Source: Crocinitomicaceae bacterium
GTDB lineage: Bacteria; Bacteroidota; Bacteroidia; Flavobacteriales_D; Crocinitomicaceae
Direction of reading: 5' to 3'
Assembly (NCBI GenBank): GCA_024643725.1
Contig: JAHEMJ010000013.1
Coordinates: 1-64,000 of the forward strand
Length of the DNA stretch: 64,000 nt
Positions 9,063 to 17,412 of the stretch are shown piece after piece. The translations under genes and the position numbers were made by a program. The notes below the pieces were generated by a model. The model ran no database searches. It saw nothing but the letters and a program-made list of their open reading frames with translations, and was not told where the DNA came from. Positions within the stretch are counted from its first letter, which is position 1. Every line of letters begins with the position of its first letter.

Positions 9063-10526
9063 ATGCTAAATACGAACAATTACTTTTCAAAAGCCGCAAG
9101 TATCAACTGGGATAGTCTACCCGAAGCCCTTACAAAAGGACATAAACTTGTAGAAGGAGCATCACAAAATAACTGGGCTGCATACAATTCAAACGAAAAT
9201 ATCAAACGCGTTGTTGATGCATATTTCCAAAAGCTAACGGAATACCTGGATAAAAATCCTAGCTCAGTGGTGGCTACTTCAAAGTCATTGCCAACAAAAA
9301 CCGTAAAGTCAAGTCCAAAACCTGCTGCGGCAAAGCCAGCAGCTGCAACGCGAAATATGCCACCTAAAAAAGCAGCGGTTGAAAAAGAACAATACGATAG
9401 CGAAGATGTAGAACTCATTGATACCGATGTTCAATTTATCAAACGTTATGCAGCCATGCATGGAAAGGTTAAAAGTCAGGCTCAAATATTAACTCTCTTA
9501 CACAGTCTGCAAAAAGCCATTATTGAACGCAGAATAGGAAAGGACTCCCCTTACGCCAAGGAGATTGATATGATGCAGAAACAACTGATTTCCTGTTACG
9601 AAAAAATAGGCGACATGGCAGAAATCAAGATTGACAGCAAAAACTTAAAACGCTACCTTGAAATTGCACATAGTCAGGAAGGCATGTTTTCTGTTTCCTT
9701 ATTAAAGTCCTACATCGCACTCAATGGAAAGAAAGATGTAAAAGACAGGTCGCAAAGGTTATTTAACCGCATAAAAAAGGCTGTTGAGCAAGGAAAGATC
9801 ACTAAATCGGACAAGTATGCCGATAAGTTAAATGAAGCCTACCAAACGCTTAAAAACTACATTGACGGTGATTCGGCGATGCTCAATATCAACAAGGCAC
9901 AGCTTAATGGATTAATGGGCATTTTGGGCGAAAACTTGTTCCATCAAAAAAAAAGCCTCAGCGGTTACGACGATGACAATGGAATGATTGTGAGTTCAGG
10001 TGAATTGCTTGCCATGGATTTCCAAACCATAGGCTTACAAGGTCGATACAAAGAACTCATTGGTGATCCGAGTGTAGGTTTCACAGCCATGGTTTACGGG
10101 CTACCAAAGTCTGGAAAATCAACCATGTGCTTGGACTTTGCAAACTACCTAGCAGCAAACCACGGTAAGGTATTGTACTGCGCCATTGAAGAAGGATTTG
10201 GCTATACCCTAAAAGAAAAAATTGAACGCTTAAAAGCGCATCACTCAAACCTGTATATAACCGACCGTGTTCCTGAAAATCTGAATGATTTTAACTTCGT
10301 GTTCATTGATAGCGTTTCCAAAGCAGGAATGGATGTCAACGACATTGACGCATTAAGAAAAATGCACCCTGAAGTCTCTTTTATTTTTATCTACCACACC
10401 ACCAAGGAAGGAAAATTCAAAGGCGTGAATGAACACGCCCATGAAGTTGATGTAATTGTACAGGTTGAAAAGGGAAAAGCAACTTCCACGGGCAGGTTTA
10501 ATGCTGGTGGGGTGATGGAGATTTAA
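9063..10526 (+). CDS. RecA-like AAA ATPase with Lys/Pro/Ala-rich linker
   Basis: 487 residues. Residues 1-70 form a small helical domain; 80-120 is a Pro/Ala/Lys-rich linker; a long helical region follows. The C-terminal ~160 residues are a RecA/RadA-type ATPase: Walker A GLPKSGKST near residue 345, a Walker B-like FNFVFIDSVSKAG strand, and a sensor-like FIFIYHTTKEG. It may load or drive recombination or replication on element DNA. It is the last + gene of the block and meets the downstream - gene tail to tail with a four-base overlap. Confidence 0.78.
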   Translation: MLNTNNYFSKAASINWDSLPEALTKGHKLVEGASQNNWAAYNSNENIKRVVDAYFQKLTEYLDKNPSSVVATSKSLPTKTVKSSPKPAAAKPAAATRNMPPKKAAVEKEQYDSEDVELIDTDVQFIKRYAAMHGKVKSQAQILTLLHSLQKAIIERRIGKDSPYAKEIDMMQKQLISCYEKIGDMAEIKIDSKNLKRYLEIAHSQEGMFSVSLLKSYIALNGKKDVKDRSQRLFNRIKKAVEQGKITKSDKYADKLNEAYQTLKNYIDGDSAMLNINKAQLNGLMGILGENLFHQKKSLSGYDDDNGMIVSSGELLAMDFQTIGLQGRYKELIGDPSVGFTAMVYGLPKSGKSTMCLDFANYLAANHGKVLYCAIEEGFGYTLKEKIERLKAHHSNLYITDRVPENLNDFNFVFIDSVSKAGMDVNDIDALRKMHPEVSFIFIYHTTKEGKFKGVNEHAHEVDVIVQVEKGKATSTGRFNAGGVMEI

Positions 10527-10873
10527 TAAGTGCCATCAACGGTTGCAATAACATAAGCACCGCTGCTTGTTTGTTGCGCCAATACTTTTCCGTCTTTGAT
10601 TATTTTGACTGTAACGGTTCCGCTACCTGTGTTGTTTTGAGCAGACATATATAACCATCGCGTACCCGTTTGTGTCCAGGTGTATGTCCATCCACTGCCA
10701 ACATTTGCATACTGGACAGTTCCACTTGGTGCACCTTCACAGGTAATGCTATAATCGTCAGCAGAACCGCTCACTTCATATTTGTAACTTGACTGCATAG
10801 ATTCTTTAGAGCACCCAGTAATTGAAATAAAAATCATAGCAAAAAATGCGAATCCGATTGTTTTGACACTCAT
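10523..10873 (-). CDS. small lipoprotein with beta-sandwich domain
   Basis: 116 residues. A hydrophobic signal sequence ends in the lipobox ITGC (Cys21), so the protein should be lipidated. The remainder alternates in beta strands with GWTYTWTQTG and an NTGSGTVTVKIIKDGKV hairpin, resembling small secreted immunoglobulin-like/MmpS-like domains. I cannot assign a function. It is two bases downstream of the exported protein gene and probably co-transcribed with it. It is a moron-like cargo pair between the phage-like block and the WYL regulator. Confidence 0.7.
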   Translation of the reverse strand: MSVKTIGFAFFAMIFISITGCSKESMQSSYKYEVSGSADDYSITCEGAPSGTVQYANVGSGWTYTWTQTGTRWLYMSAQNNTGSGTVTVKIIKDGKVLAQQTSSGAYVIATVDGTY

Positions 10874-10875
10874 GG

Positions 10876-11421
10876 TTAGAGCATTTTAGTTTTTGCCTGT
10901 TCGAGCAACCCATACAATGTTGTTAGATCAGCAGCTTCAAGCCAAACATAACTTTTCCCATCAAATTTTTCTAGTTTCAAATAACAAGACCAAGCACCTT
11001 TGCTTGTAAAGCATCCTGCCTCAAAACCACCACGACTTCTATAATATACTTCAGTGTAGTTTGTTGGTACAGTGATCATAACCTTTTCTTGCATTAATTT
11101 AATTGATTTCATAAGACCATCAATTTCATCGACATCAAGAACGGCCACTTTTGTGTCTGTAGAATATTGGGTTACAACATCGACTTCAAATTTGAGAGCG
11201 GATTTTTTTACACTCGAAATTAAATCAGTGTAATACAATACTTGAACTTTTGCTTTTTTCAATGAGCCAACTTCCACAAACTCTTTTTGCATAAGTGTTC
11301 CAGCTTTTGCTGAAAAGGCTTCGGCATTACTGATCTCTTTCTCTTTGGTAGGGGTTTGTGCAAAAATCTGTGCAGCAAACAGAACTGACATCATCAGGGT
11401 TACAATTTTTTTAGACTTCAT
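10876..11421 (-). CDS. exported protein of unknown function
   Basis: 181 residues with a clear signal peptide (KKIVTLMMSVLFAAQIFAQ, cut after the AQ typical of Bacteroidota). The mature part has no recognised domain; it contains two cysteines (GGFEAGCFTSKGAWSCYL) that could form a disulfide. It is followed two bases later by the lipoprotein gene, and its start region faces the divergent WYL-type regulator, suggesting shared control from the 11,422-11,536 intergenic region. Confidence 0.7.
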   Translation of the reverse strand: MKSKKIVTLMMSVLFAAQIFAQTPTKEKEISNAEAFSAKAGTLMQKEFVEVGSLKKAKVQVLYYTDLISSVKKSALKFEVDVVTQYSTDTKVAVLDVDEIDGLMKSIKLMQEKVMITVPTNYTEVYYRSRGGFEAGCFTSKGAWSCYLKLEKFDGKSYVWLEAADLTTLYGLLEQAKTKML

Positions 11422-11536
11422 ATTTATTTGAGTTAATTATTAATGTCGACAAAATAACCCAATCTTTTTGCCAAATAGGGTCAACTACTTGGTAGGTTGC
11501 AATCATTTGACTTTATTTGTCAAAATATTTTTCAAC

Positions 11537-12427
11537 ATGTTTAATCAGAATAGAATTTACAGGCTATTTCAGCTGATAAATTACTTGAAAGCTCGCCCTG
11601 CAAAATCGGTGCGAAGCATCGAAACATTCCTAGACACATCTGAAAGAACAGTGTATCGGTATCTCGATTTACTAAAAGACCTTGGTTTTACTATTGAGAA
11701 AGACAGCAACAACAAAATATTTATTGCCGCTTCATCTGATATTGATCTTATTCCGTTTACACCCCAAGAAGCAGACTACCTTAAAAAACTCATATTATCC
11801 ACTGGAAAGAAAAATCAATTGGCCCAGAGTGTTTTGCAAAAAGTGCAGCAATCTAGCGAAATAGAATTAGGGGCTGAAAGCTTATTTAAGGCGCACCTGG
11901 CAAAAATCGTGGAGCAAATTTCAGTAGCAATCATTGAAGGAAAGCAGCTTTTAATCAAAGGGTATAGTTCTGCCAACAGTCAAAGTGTTTCAGACCGCGT
12001 GGTAGAGCCCACATGTTTTACTGATAATTACGATGCTGTTTCAGCATTTGAAATAAAAACAAGGCTCAATAAGTATTACAATATTGAGCGAATGGCTAGC
12101 GTAGAAGTGTTAGAAACACCCATGAAACATGAAGCCCAACATGAATTTTACAAGCCCGATATTTTTGGATTCCAAGGCAAAAGCATAAACAAAGAAATTG
12201 AATTGCAAATGTCCATGCGTGCCTGTTTATTGCTAAAGGAAGAGTACCCAATGAGTGCCGCATTCATAAAGCCAATTCCAGAAACTGGCAAGTATTATTT
12301 CAAGGCAAATGTGCAAAGCTTCAAGGCGCCAGGGCGTTTTGTTTTGGGCTTTTTAGAAGAAGTACAAGTGGTTGGCTCAAAAGAATTTATCCGCTACATA
12401 CAGCGGGTAGTTCAAAAGAATAATTAG
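11537..12427 (+). CDS. HTH/WYL-domain transcriptional regulator
   Basis: I start at the ATG at 11,537 (MFNQNRIYRLFQLINYLK) rather than the track's TTG at 11,468, because the family begins with this helix and the 23 upstream residues look non-coding. Residues 1-60 are a winged HTH of the DeoR-like type (VRSIETFLDTSERTVYRYL); the C-terminal ~170 residues resemble the WYL/WCX ligand-sensing architecture. WYL proteins often regulate phage defence and element genes. It is divergent from the exported-protein gene and overlaps the - strand lipoprotein gene by four bases at its 3' end. Confidence 0.8.
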   Translation: MFNQNRIYRLFQLINYLKARPAKSVRSIETFLDTSERTVYRYLDLLKDLGFTIEKDSNNKIFIAASSDIDLIPFTPQEADYLKKLILSTGKKNQLAQSVLQKVQQSSEIELGAESLFKAHLAKIVEQISVAIIEGKQLLIKGYSSANSQSVSDRVVEPTCFTDNYDAVSAFEIKTRLNKYYNIERMASVEVLETPMKHEAQHEFYKPDIFGFQGKSINKEIELQMSMRACLLLKEEYPMSAAFIKPIPETGKYYFKANVQSFKAPGRFVLGFLEEVQVVGSKEFIRYIQRVVQKNN

Positions 12428-12666
12428 TTCTTTTTACGTCTGTATTTCCCTCTCGTTTGATAATAGTACCTGGATCTATTTTGACTTTTAATCGCGTTCT
12501 TTTTGGTACTTACAGGCATGCGTACGTATCCCTTTCTAAATTTGCCTTTATAGTCAATGCTCGGTTTTACATAAACGGGCTTTCTTGCGCTACCTGATTC
12601 TGAATTGTTATCACAGGCGGAAACAAATAGAACAGCAAGTACAATAAATAAAAACTTAATTTTCAT
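12424..12666 (-). CDS. small basic lipoprotein
   Basis: The start is taken at the ATG at 12,666 (MKIKFLFIVLAVLFVSAC), not the longer track start, because this gives a proper lipoprotein signal with Cys18 and an ATGA overlap with the upstream gene. The 62-residue mature part is very basic and Tyr-rich towards its end (SRYYYQTRGKYRRKKN). Function unknown. It is the last gene of the minus-strand run and converges with the WYL regulator. Confidence 0.65.
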   Translation of the reverse strand: MKIKFLFIVLAVLFVSACDNNSESGSARKPVYVKPSIDYKGKFRKGYVRMPVSTKKNAIKSQNRSRYYYQTRGKYRRKKN

Positions 12667-12911
12667 GAAACCAATATTTGCCAAACCACAAAGACCACCG
12701 CTAGCGGAATGCTTAACAAAAACACCAGGCTAACCAGGCAACCCTTGGAAGTTTTGTTATACACTTTATTGTACAACGCTTTCTTTGGATCCGTTATCCA
12801 TCCCATTCCTCTAGGAGCCTTAAAGCCTAAGTTGTGGCGAATGATACGCTTAACCGAAGTACGGGCAGCAATTCGTTTGGTGAGTGACGGTATGCGGAAT
12901 CCGAATTTCAT
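12663..12911 (-). CDS. conserved small membrane-associated protein of Bacteroidota elements
   Basis: The start is set at the ATG at 12,911, eight bases after the caspase-like gene stops, instead of the track start at 12,980 inside that gene. The 82 residues have a basic N-terminal half (KFGFRIPSLTKRIAARTS, later GFKAPRGMGWITDPKKALYN) and one C-terminal membrane segment (VSLVFLLSIPLAVVFVVW). I recall near-identical N-terminal motifs in unnamed small proteins of Bacteroidota genomic islands, but no function is known to me. It overlaps the lipoprotein gene by four bases. Confidence 0.65.
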   Translation of the reverse strand: MKFGFRIPSLTKRIAARTSVKRIIRHNLGFKAPRGMGWITDPKKALYNKVYNKTSKGCLVSLVFLLSIPLAVVFVVWQILVS

Positions 12912-12919
12912 TTTTATTT

Positions 12920-13867
12920 CTATAATTTCTTTTCTGATGCGAGTCTCCAATATTGATAGCCTATTGCTGTTAATCTGCAAGATTTAGAATTCATTGCTGC
13001 ATAATACATGTGTTCTTCATCTACAGGTACAACAAGTCCAATTGTGACATATTCTTGAAGTAGTTTAAACGTTTTCACTTTCTGCATATCATGATTTTCA
13101 AAAGTGTCTTCAAATTCAGGGTCCAAATTAAAATGTTCATTTGGGCTAGGAAATAATTCAACAATCATTCTAAGCTTATCAATTGGAACTCGTGGATTTA
13201 TTTTTCTTAATTGAACAAATTTTGAAACATTGGTTTTAAATATAGGTCTTTGATCCCACGCACCTAATGCTTCATCTACATAAGCATAAACACTACCTGG
13301 AGTTACATTCCCTCTTAAATCGGCTGCTCCACCTTCAAATGCATCTAAAAGAAGGGAAGTGAAAACTCCACCACCATTTACTTCTATGGAAGATTCGTTA
13401 TCTCTACAAGCAGTTAAAACTGTAATACCATCGGAAATCTGTGCTAAAGTTGAATCGCCAAAATTAGGATTCCCAAATATTCCTGAATGACAACAATCAA
13501 GAATAATTACTTTGTCTCTTGCACCTGAACGATTAGCTATTTTAAGAATATCATCCATGCTTATTCCTTCATCATAACTTTTATAATCACTAGTTACAAG
13601 ATAACCGCCAGTTGATTTAATTAATCCATGTCCTGAAAAATAAAAAAGAGCTACATCAGATTTTCCTTCAAATAGTTTTTCAATTGCTTCCCGAATCTTA
13701 ACTTTATTAGCAGATTCACCTGGATCAGTTATTAATTTGACACTAAAGTTTGGTGAGCCGTCCGAATGTTTTTCTAAAACATTTGCAATTTCAATTGCAT
13801 CCTTGACACAGCCATTAAGAGGTGCAGAAGGATAATTATTAATTCCTATTACTAGTGCCTTTCTCAT
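12920..13867 (-). CDS. caspase-like protease (peptidase C14), candidate type IV Thoeris effector
   Basis: 315 residues. Residues 1-210 are a caspase/metacaspase fold: start strand ALVIGINNYPSAPLNGCVKD, catalytic His80 in YFSGHG and catalytic Cys126 in LDCCHSG, both intact. The C-terminal ~100 residues form a separate domain ending in AAMNSKSCRLTAIGYQYW, a candidate ligand sensor. It lies three bases downstream of a TIR-like gene, so the two are almost certainly co-translated. From established work on TIR-caspase (type IV Thoeris) defence, the TIR protein makes a cyclic ADP-ribose signal that switches on the protease, which then kills or arrests the infected cell. The enzyme identity is clear; the system assignment is strong inference. 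Confidence 0.88.
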   Translation of the reverse strand: MRKALVIGINNYPSAPLNGCVKDAIEIANVLEKHSDGSPNFSVKLITDPGESANKVKIREAIEKLFEGKSDVALFYFSGHGLIKSTGGYLVTSDYKSYDEGISMDDILKIANRSGARDKVIILDCCHSGIFGNPNFGDSTLAQISDGITVLTACRDNESSIEVNGGGVFTSLLLDAFEGGAADLRGNVTPGSVYAYVDEALGAWDQRPIFKTNVSKFVQLRKINPRVPIDKLRMIVELFPSPNEHFNLDPEFEDTFENHDMQKVKTFKLLQEYVTIGLVVPVDEEHMYYAAMNSKSCRLTAIGYQYWRLASEKKL

Positions 13868-13870
13868 ATT

Positions 13871-14284
13871 TTACGATAACTTTCTAATGCCTGTAATTAT
13901 TGATTCTGTGTTCCAGCCTACTATAAGGTCTGCTGCATCTGTTACAACCTTACTTGTTCTTTCTGAACCCCAAGGTTCAATTGCTAGAATTGGTTTTTTA
14001 ATTGAAAATTCTCTTGTAGCAATTAAAATTTCCTTATTAATCCATTTACTATGTGTGCTATAAACTCCTGACATTAAAATCACAACATGACTTAATTGAA
14101 TTTGCCTCTTAATAGCCTCATACAATAATTTTTCATTTGGTGCATTATGAATAGGGTCGTCTTTAGGCACAGAAAAATTTTTGTACATAAAGTGTGACCT
14201 ATTATCTAGCATGCTAGTTAGCTTTATGTAAGCATCTGAATAATTCCAGGAATGACTAATAAAAAGATTATGTGTTTTTGACAT
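13871..14284 (-). CDS. TIR-like protein (ThsB/DUF1863 type), candidate Thoeris signal synthase
   Basis: 137 residues covering a single TIR-like domain: LFISHSWNYSDAY at the N-terminus, NFSVPKDDPIH in the middle, WINKEI with Trp81 and putative catalytic Glu85, and AIEPWG near the end. This pattern is that of Thoeris ThsB-type TIR proteins, which convert NAD+ into cyclic ADP-ribose-type messengers upon phage infection. The gene lies 23 bases after hsdR and three bases before the caspase-like gene, giving a two-gene TIR-caspase unit embedded in the restriction operon. Confidence 0.87.
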   Translation of the reverse strand: MSKTHNLFISHSWNYSDAYIKLTSMLDNRSHFMYKNFSVPKDDPIHNAPNEKLLYEAIKRQIQLSHVVILMSGVYSTHSKWINKEILIATREFSIKKPILAIEPWGSERTSKVVTDAADLIVGWNTESIITGIRKLS

Positions 14285-14307
14285 CTTTAATTGTTTAAAA
14301 TTATTTT

Positions 14308-17300
14308 TTACGCTCTCAACATCCTTTTGATTGTATCCTGCATCGCATGTTTAAATCCTTCATCCTGAGAAATTAATCGATACAGATCAAGTTCGTTTTT
14401 GCGTTGTTTACCCATGACTTCATCAAAGATTTTACTGAAAGCAATTTCTCTGTTTTGTACATCAGAATTGTCAGCATACTTTTCTTTGAAGTCGCTATGC
14501 TCTTTCATTTTCTGTGCGAGGTTCACAAACTTGGCTCTTTGTTCATCAGGTGTGGCTTCCCAACCTTGAAACCAGCGTTCGTTAAAGCTTTTAATAATTA
14601 AATCCAACTCGTCTTTTTCAGATTCAGCTCCATGAGCACCTCTTGGATTTGGATTCTGTGGGTCAACTTCTGTTTCTGATGCATCAAGGCCTATAGATGT
14701 ATTAAGCTTTACACGTTCTAAACCGTAGGTCGAAAGGTCAACGGAATTTAATAAACCATCTAAGGCATCTTTTTCATTGTCTACAATGATGAGTTTTGGA
14801 ATTAAGAATTTTAAAAACCAAAACAGTTTTTCCCAAGCCAGAACTTCATACGGCATGATGGAAGCCATCTGCCCGTATATTTTTACAAAATGTTTTGCTT
14901 TAATTTTATAATCTGCTTTTGCCTTGTCTTCTAACTCTAAAGTTGTATTAAATCTTTCAGCAGCAATATCAATTATCGGACTTAACTCTTGGGCATTTAC
15001 CCCTTTAAAATACTTTTCTACAAAATCTTCTACTTCACTCCATTCATAAACACCTGCATCATCCAAATTTGATTTTAATTCGTGAAGCACATTGATGTCT
15101 GTAGCTTTACTTAATGAGGTAGCAGTATAGAATGGGTCGAATGATTTCTTAATATCTTCAGTTGCATTGTAAAAATCAAGAATGAATAAATCTTCGGTTT
15201 TCTTTCCGAGTTTATCAGATGAACGATTTAATCTTGATAGAGCCTGAACAGCAATTACACCTTGCAGTTTTTTATCGACATACATGGCGGTTAATTTGGG
15301 TTGGTCATAACCTGTCAGATATTTATTTGCCACTACTAAAATTCGATATTCGTCCATATCAACATAACGAGCAATCTTGTCGCTGATATATCCAGGGTCT
15401 GTTGGTTTAGCTGTGTCAAGATGAGCAGGAAAGTCATTGATACTTTCCTCCGTATATTCAATTCCTTTTATTTTTTTAACTCCTGAAAAAGCAATTGCAA
15501 TCCTAAATGGATTTCCTCTTTCTTCAAGTAATGTTTTTAAAGAAAAATAATAGTTAATTGCGGATTCAATGCTTTGAGTAGCAACAATTGCTTTGGCTTT
15601 GCCTTTTAGTTTTTTGGTGTTTACCAATTTCGTTACAAAATGCTCCAGCATAATGTCCGCTTTAGTAGCAATGGTTTGCTTGTTTTGCTCTACATAGGTT
15701 CTTAGCTTCTTTTGAGCTTTTATAGAATCAAACAGTGGGTTCTCTTGAATTGACTTTTCAATTTCGTAGTAACTTTTGTAGGTTGTGTAATTAGCAAGCA
15801 CATCTAATATAAAACCTTCTTCAATGGCTTGTTTCATAGAATACAAATGAAAAGGCTTATATTTTCCATCGGCTTGTTTTACGCCAAAACGTTCTAGTGT
15901 ATTATTCTTAGGTGTTGCAGTAAAAGCCAGATATGATGCGTTACCACGCATTTTACGGGAACGCATGGCTTCTAATATCTTGTCTTGTGGGTCTTCGTCT
16001 TCTTCTTCATTCTCATCTGAAGTATTGCCCATAGCTTGGTTCATTTTACCTGCTGCTGTTCCACTTTGACTGCTGTGTGCTTCATCAATGATCACAGCAA
16101 ATCTTTTATCGCTTAAATCGGCAATGCCATCAACAATAAACGGAAACTTCTGAATTGTGGTAATAATTATTTTCTTTCCACTTTCTAAACTTTCTTTTAG
16201 CTCCTTAGATGAATAGGCAGGAGCTACAATGTTTTTTACTTCCGAAAATTCTTTGATGTTTTCTCGTAGCTGTTTGTCTAATAATCTTCTGTCAGTAACT
16301 ACAATTACCGAATCAAACAAAGGATTGGAAATGCCTTTGCTACCTGGTATTGTATCAGTTGCAGGGTATGTTTCAATCAGTTGATAGGCAGCCCAAGTAA
16401 TGGAATTAGATTTGCCAGAACCGGCCGAATGTTGTATTAAATAAGTTTGCCCAACGCCTTTTTTACTGGCATCCGAAATAAGTTTTCGCACCACATCCAA
16501 TTGGTGGTAACGGGGGAAATACAAGGTTTTCTTGTTTAATGGGTCGGTATCTTTTCCATCAAAACGAACAAAATGCTGAATAATATTGGCAACGCTGTTT
16601 CGTGTAAATATTTCTTCCCACAAATAAGCTGTTTTATGACCGAATGTATTGGGTGGATTTCCTTTTCCAAATAAGGGTTCTCGCTGCCCTAAATTAAAAG
16701 GTAAGAAGTAAGTGCTTGCACCATTCAACTTGGTGGTCATATACACTTCATCGGTATCAACAGCAAAGTGAACAATGCAACGCCCAAAGTTTAATAAGGG
16801 CTGCGTAATATCTCTTTTGTATTTGTATTGATTTTGTCCATGCACCTTTGCATTCTGACCTGTCCAATGATTTTTTAATTCCATGGTGGCAAAGGGTAAG
16901 CCGTTTACAAAAAGCACCATGTCTATTTCTTCGCCAGTATTGGTTAAGGAGTAACGAAGCTGACGGGTAGAACTAAATTGATTGCTTTCAAAATTTTCCT
17001 TCACCGTTTCGCTACTGCTGGCTAATGGCAAAGGATACATTAGGGTAAAGTGTGCATCATCTACATCTAAGCCTTTACGAAATGAACGAAGGATACCGTA
17101 TTTTTTTATCATACGGTCTAAGCGTTCCAATATTTTTAATTTCCAATCGCTTTGTTTTTGTAGTTTGGCTAATTCTTCTTTTTGGGTGCTTTGTAAAAAA
17201 TCCCAAAAGCGCTGTTCATCAATTGCATACTTCGCATTATAATCTTCCGGCAAGCCAATGTAGTAGCCATTACCACTGCGATACAATTCTGCGCGTTCAT

Positions 17301-17412
17301 TCACTGTATTGAAAGCAATATTTTGCTCTTTCAACTCTTCAAGGCAAGTACCTGTAAGTTTTTTTTCTATGGCTGACTCTAGAGCTTGTTCGTTGGTTTT
17401 AGATAGACTCAT
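14308..17412 (-). CDS. hsdR: type I restriction enzyme R subunit
   Basis: 1034 residues, the usual length. The N-terminal nuclease domain carries the PD-(D/E)xK signature (EIDMVLFVNGLPFATMELK). The motor has Walker A (SAGSGKSNSI), the DEAH box (VIIDEAHSSQSG) and TATPKNNT. The C-terminal helical domain would contact the methylase complex. HsdR translocates and cuts unmodified DNA with HsdM and HsdS. Its start overlaps the end of the DUF4062 gene by 14 bases, so all belong to one operon. No inactivating change is visible. Confidence 0.95.
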   Translation of the reverse strand: MSLSKTNEQALESAIEKKLTGTCLEELKEQNIAFNTVNERAELYRSGNGYYIGLPEDYNAKYAIDEQRFWDFLQSTQKEELAKLQKQSDWKLKILERLDRMIKKYGILRSFRKGLDVDDAHFTLMYPLPLASSSETVKENFESNQFSSTRQLRYSLTNTGEEIDMVLFVNGLPFATMELKNHWTGQNAKVHGQNQYKYKRDITQPLLNFGRCIVHFAVDTDEVYMTTKLNGASTYFLPFNLGQREPLFGKGNPPNTFGHKTAYLWEEIFTRNSVANIIQHFVRFDGKDTDPLNKKTLYFPRYHQLDVVRKLISDASKKGVGQTYLIQHSAGSGKSNSITWAAYQLIETYPATDTIPGSKGISNPLFDSVIVVTDRRLLDKQLRENIKEFSEVKNIVAPAYSSKELKESLESGKKIIITTIQKFPFIVDGIADLSDKRFAVIIDEAHSSQSGTAAGKMNQAMGNTSDENEEEDEDPQDKILEAMRSRKMRGNASYLAFTATPKNNTLERFGVKQADGKYKPFHLYSMKQAIEEGFILDVLANYTTYKSYYEIEKSIQENPLFDSIKAQKKLRTYVEQNKQTIATKADIMLEHFVTKLVNTKKLKGKAKAIVATQSIESAINYYFSLKTLLEERGNPFRIAIAFSGVKKIKGIEYTEESINDFPAHLDTAKPTDPGYISDKIARYVDMDEYRILVVANKYLTGYDQPKLTAMYVDKKLQGVIAVQALSRLNRSSDKLGKKTEDLFILDFYNATEDIKKSFDPFYTATSLSKATDINVLHELKSNLDDAGVYEWSEVEDFVEKYFKGVNAQELSPIIDIAAERFNTTLELEDKAKADYKIKAKHFVKIYGQMASIMPYEVLAWEKLFWFLKFLIPKLIIVDNEKDALDGLLNSVDLSTYGLERVKLNTSIGLDASETEVDPQNPNPRGAHGAESEKDELDLIIKSFNERWFQGWEATPDEQRAKFVNLAQKMKEHSDFKEKYADNSDVQNREIAFSKIFDEVMGKQRKNELDLYRLISQDEGFKHAMQDTIKRMLRA

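Noticed and set aside
11468-11536. 23-residue N-terminal extension of the WYL regulator
   Set aside because: Starts at TTG, not similar to the family start, and lies in the divergent promoter region.
12709-12987. 92-aa + strand ORF
   Set aside because: Antisense shadow of the two small minus-strand genes; no domain or coupling.
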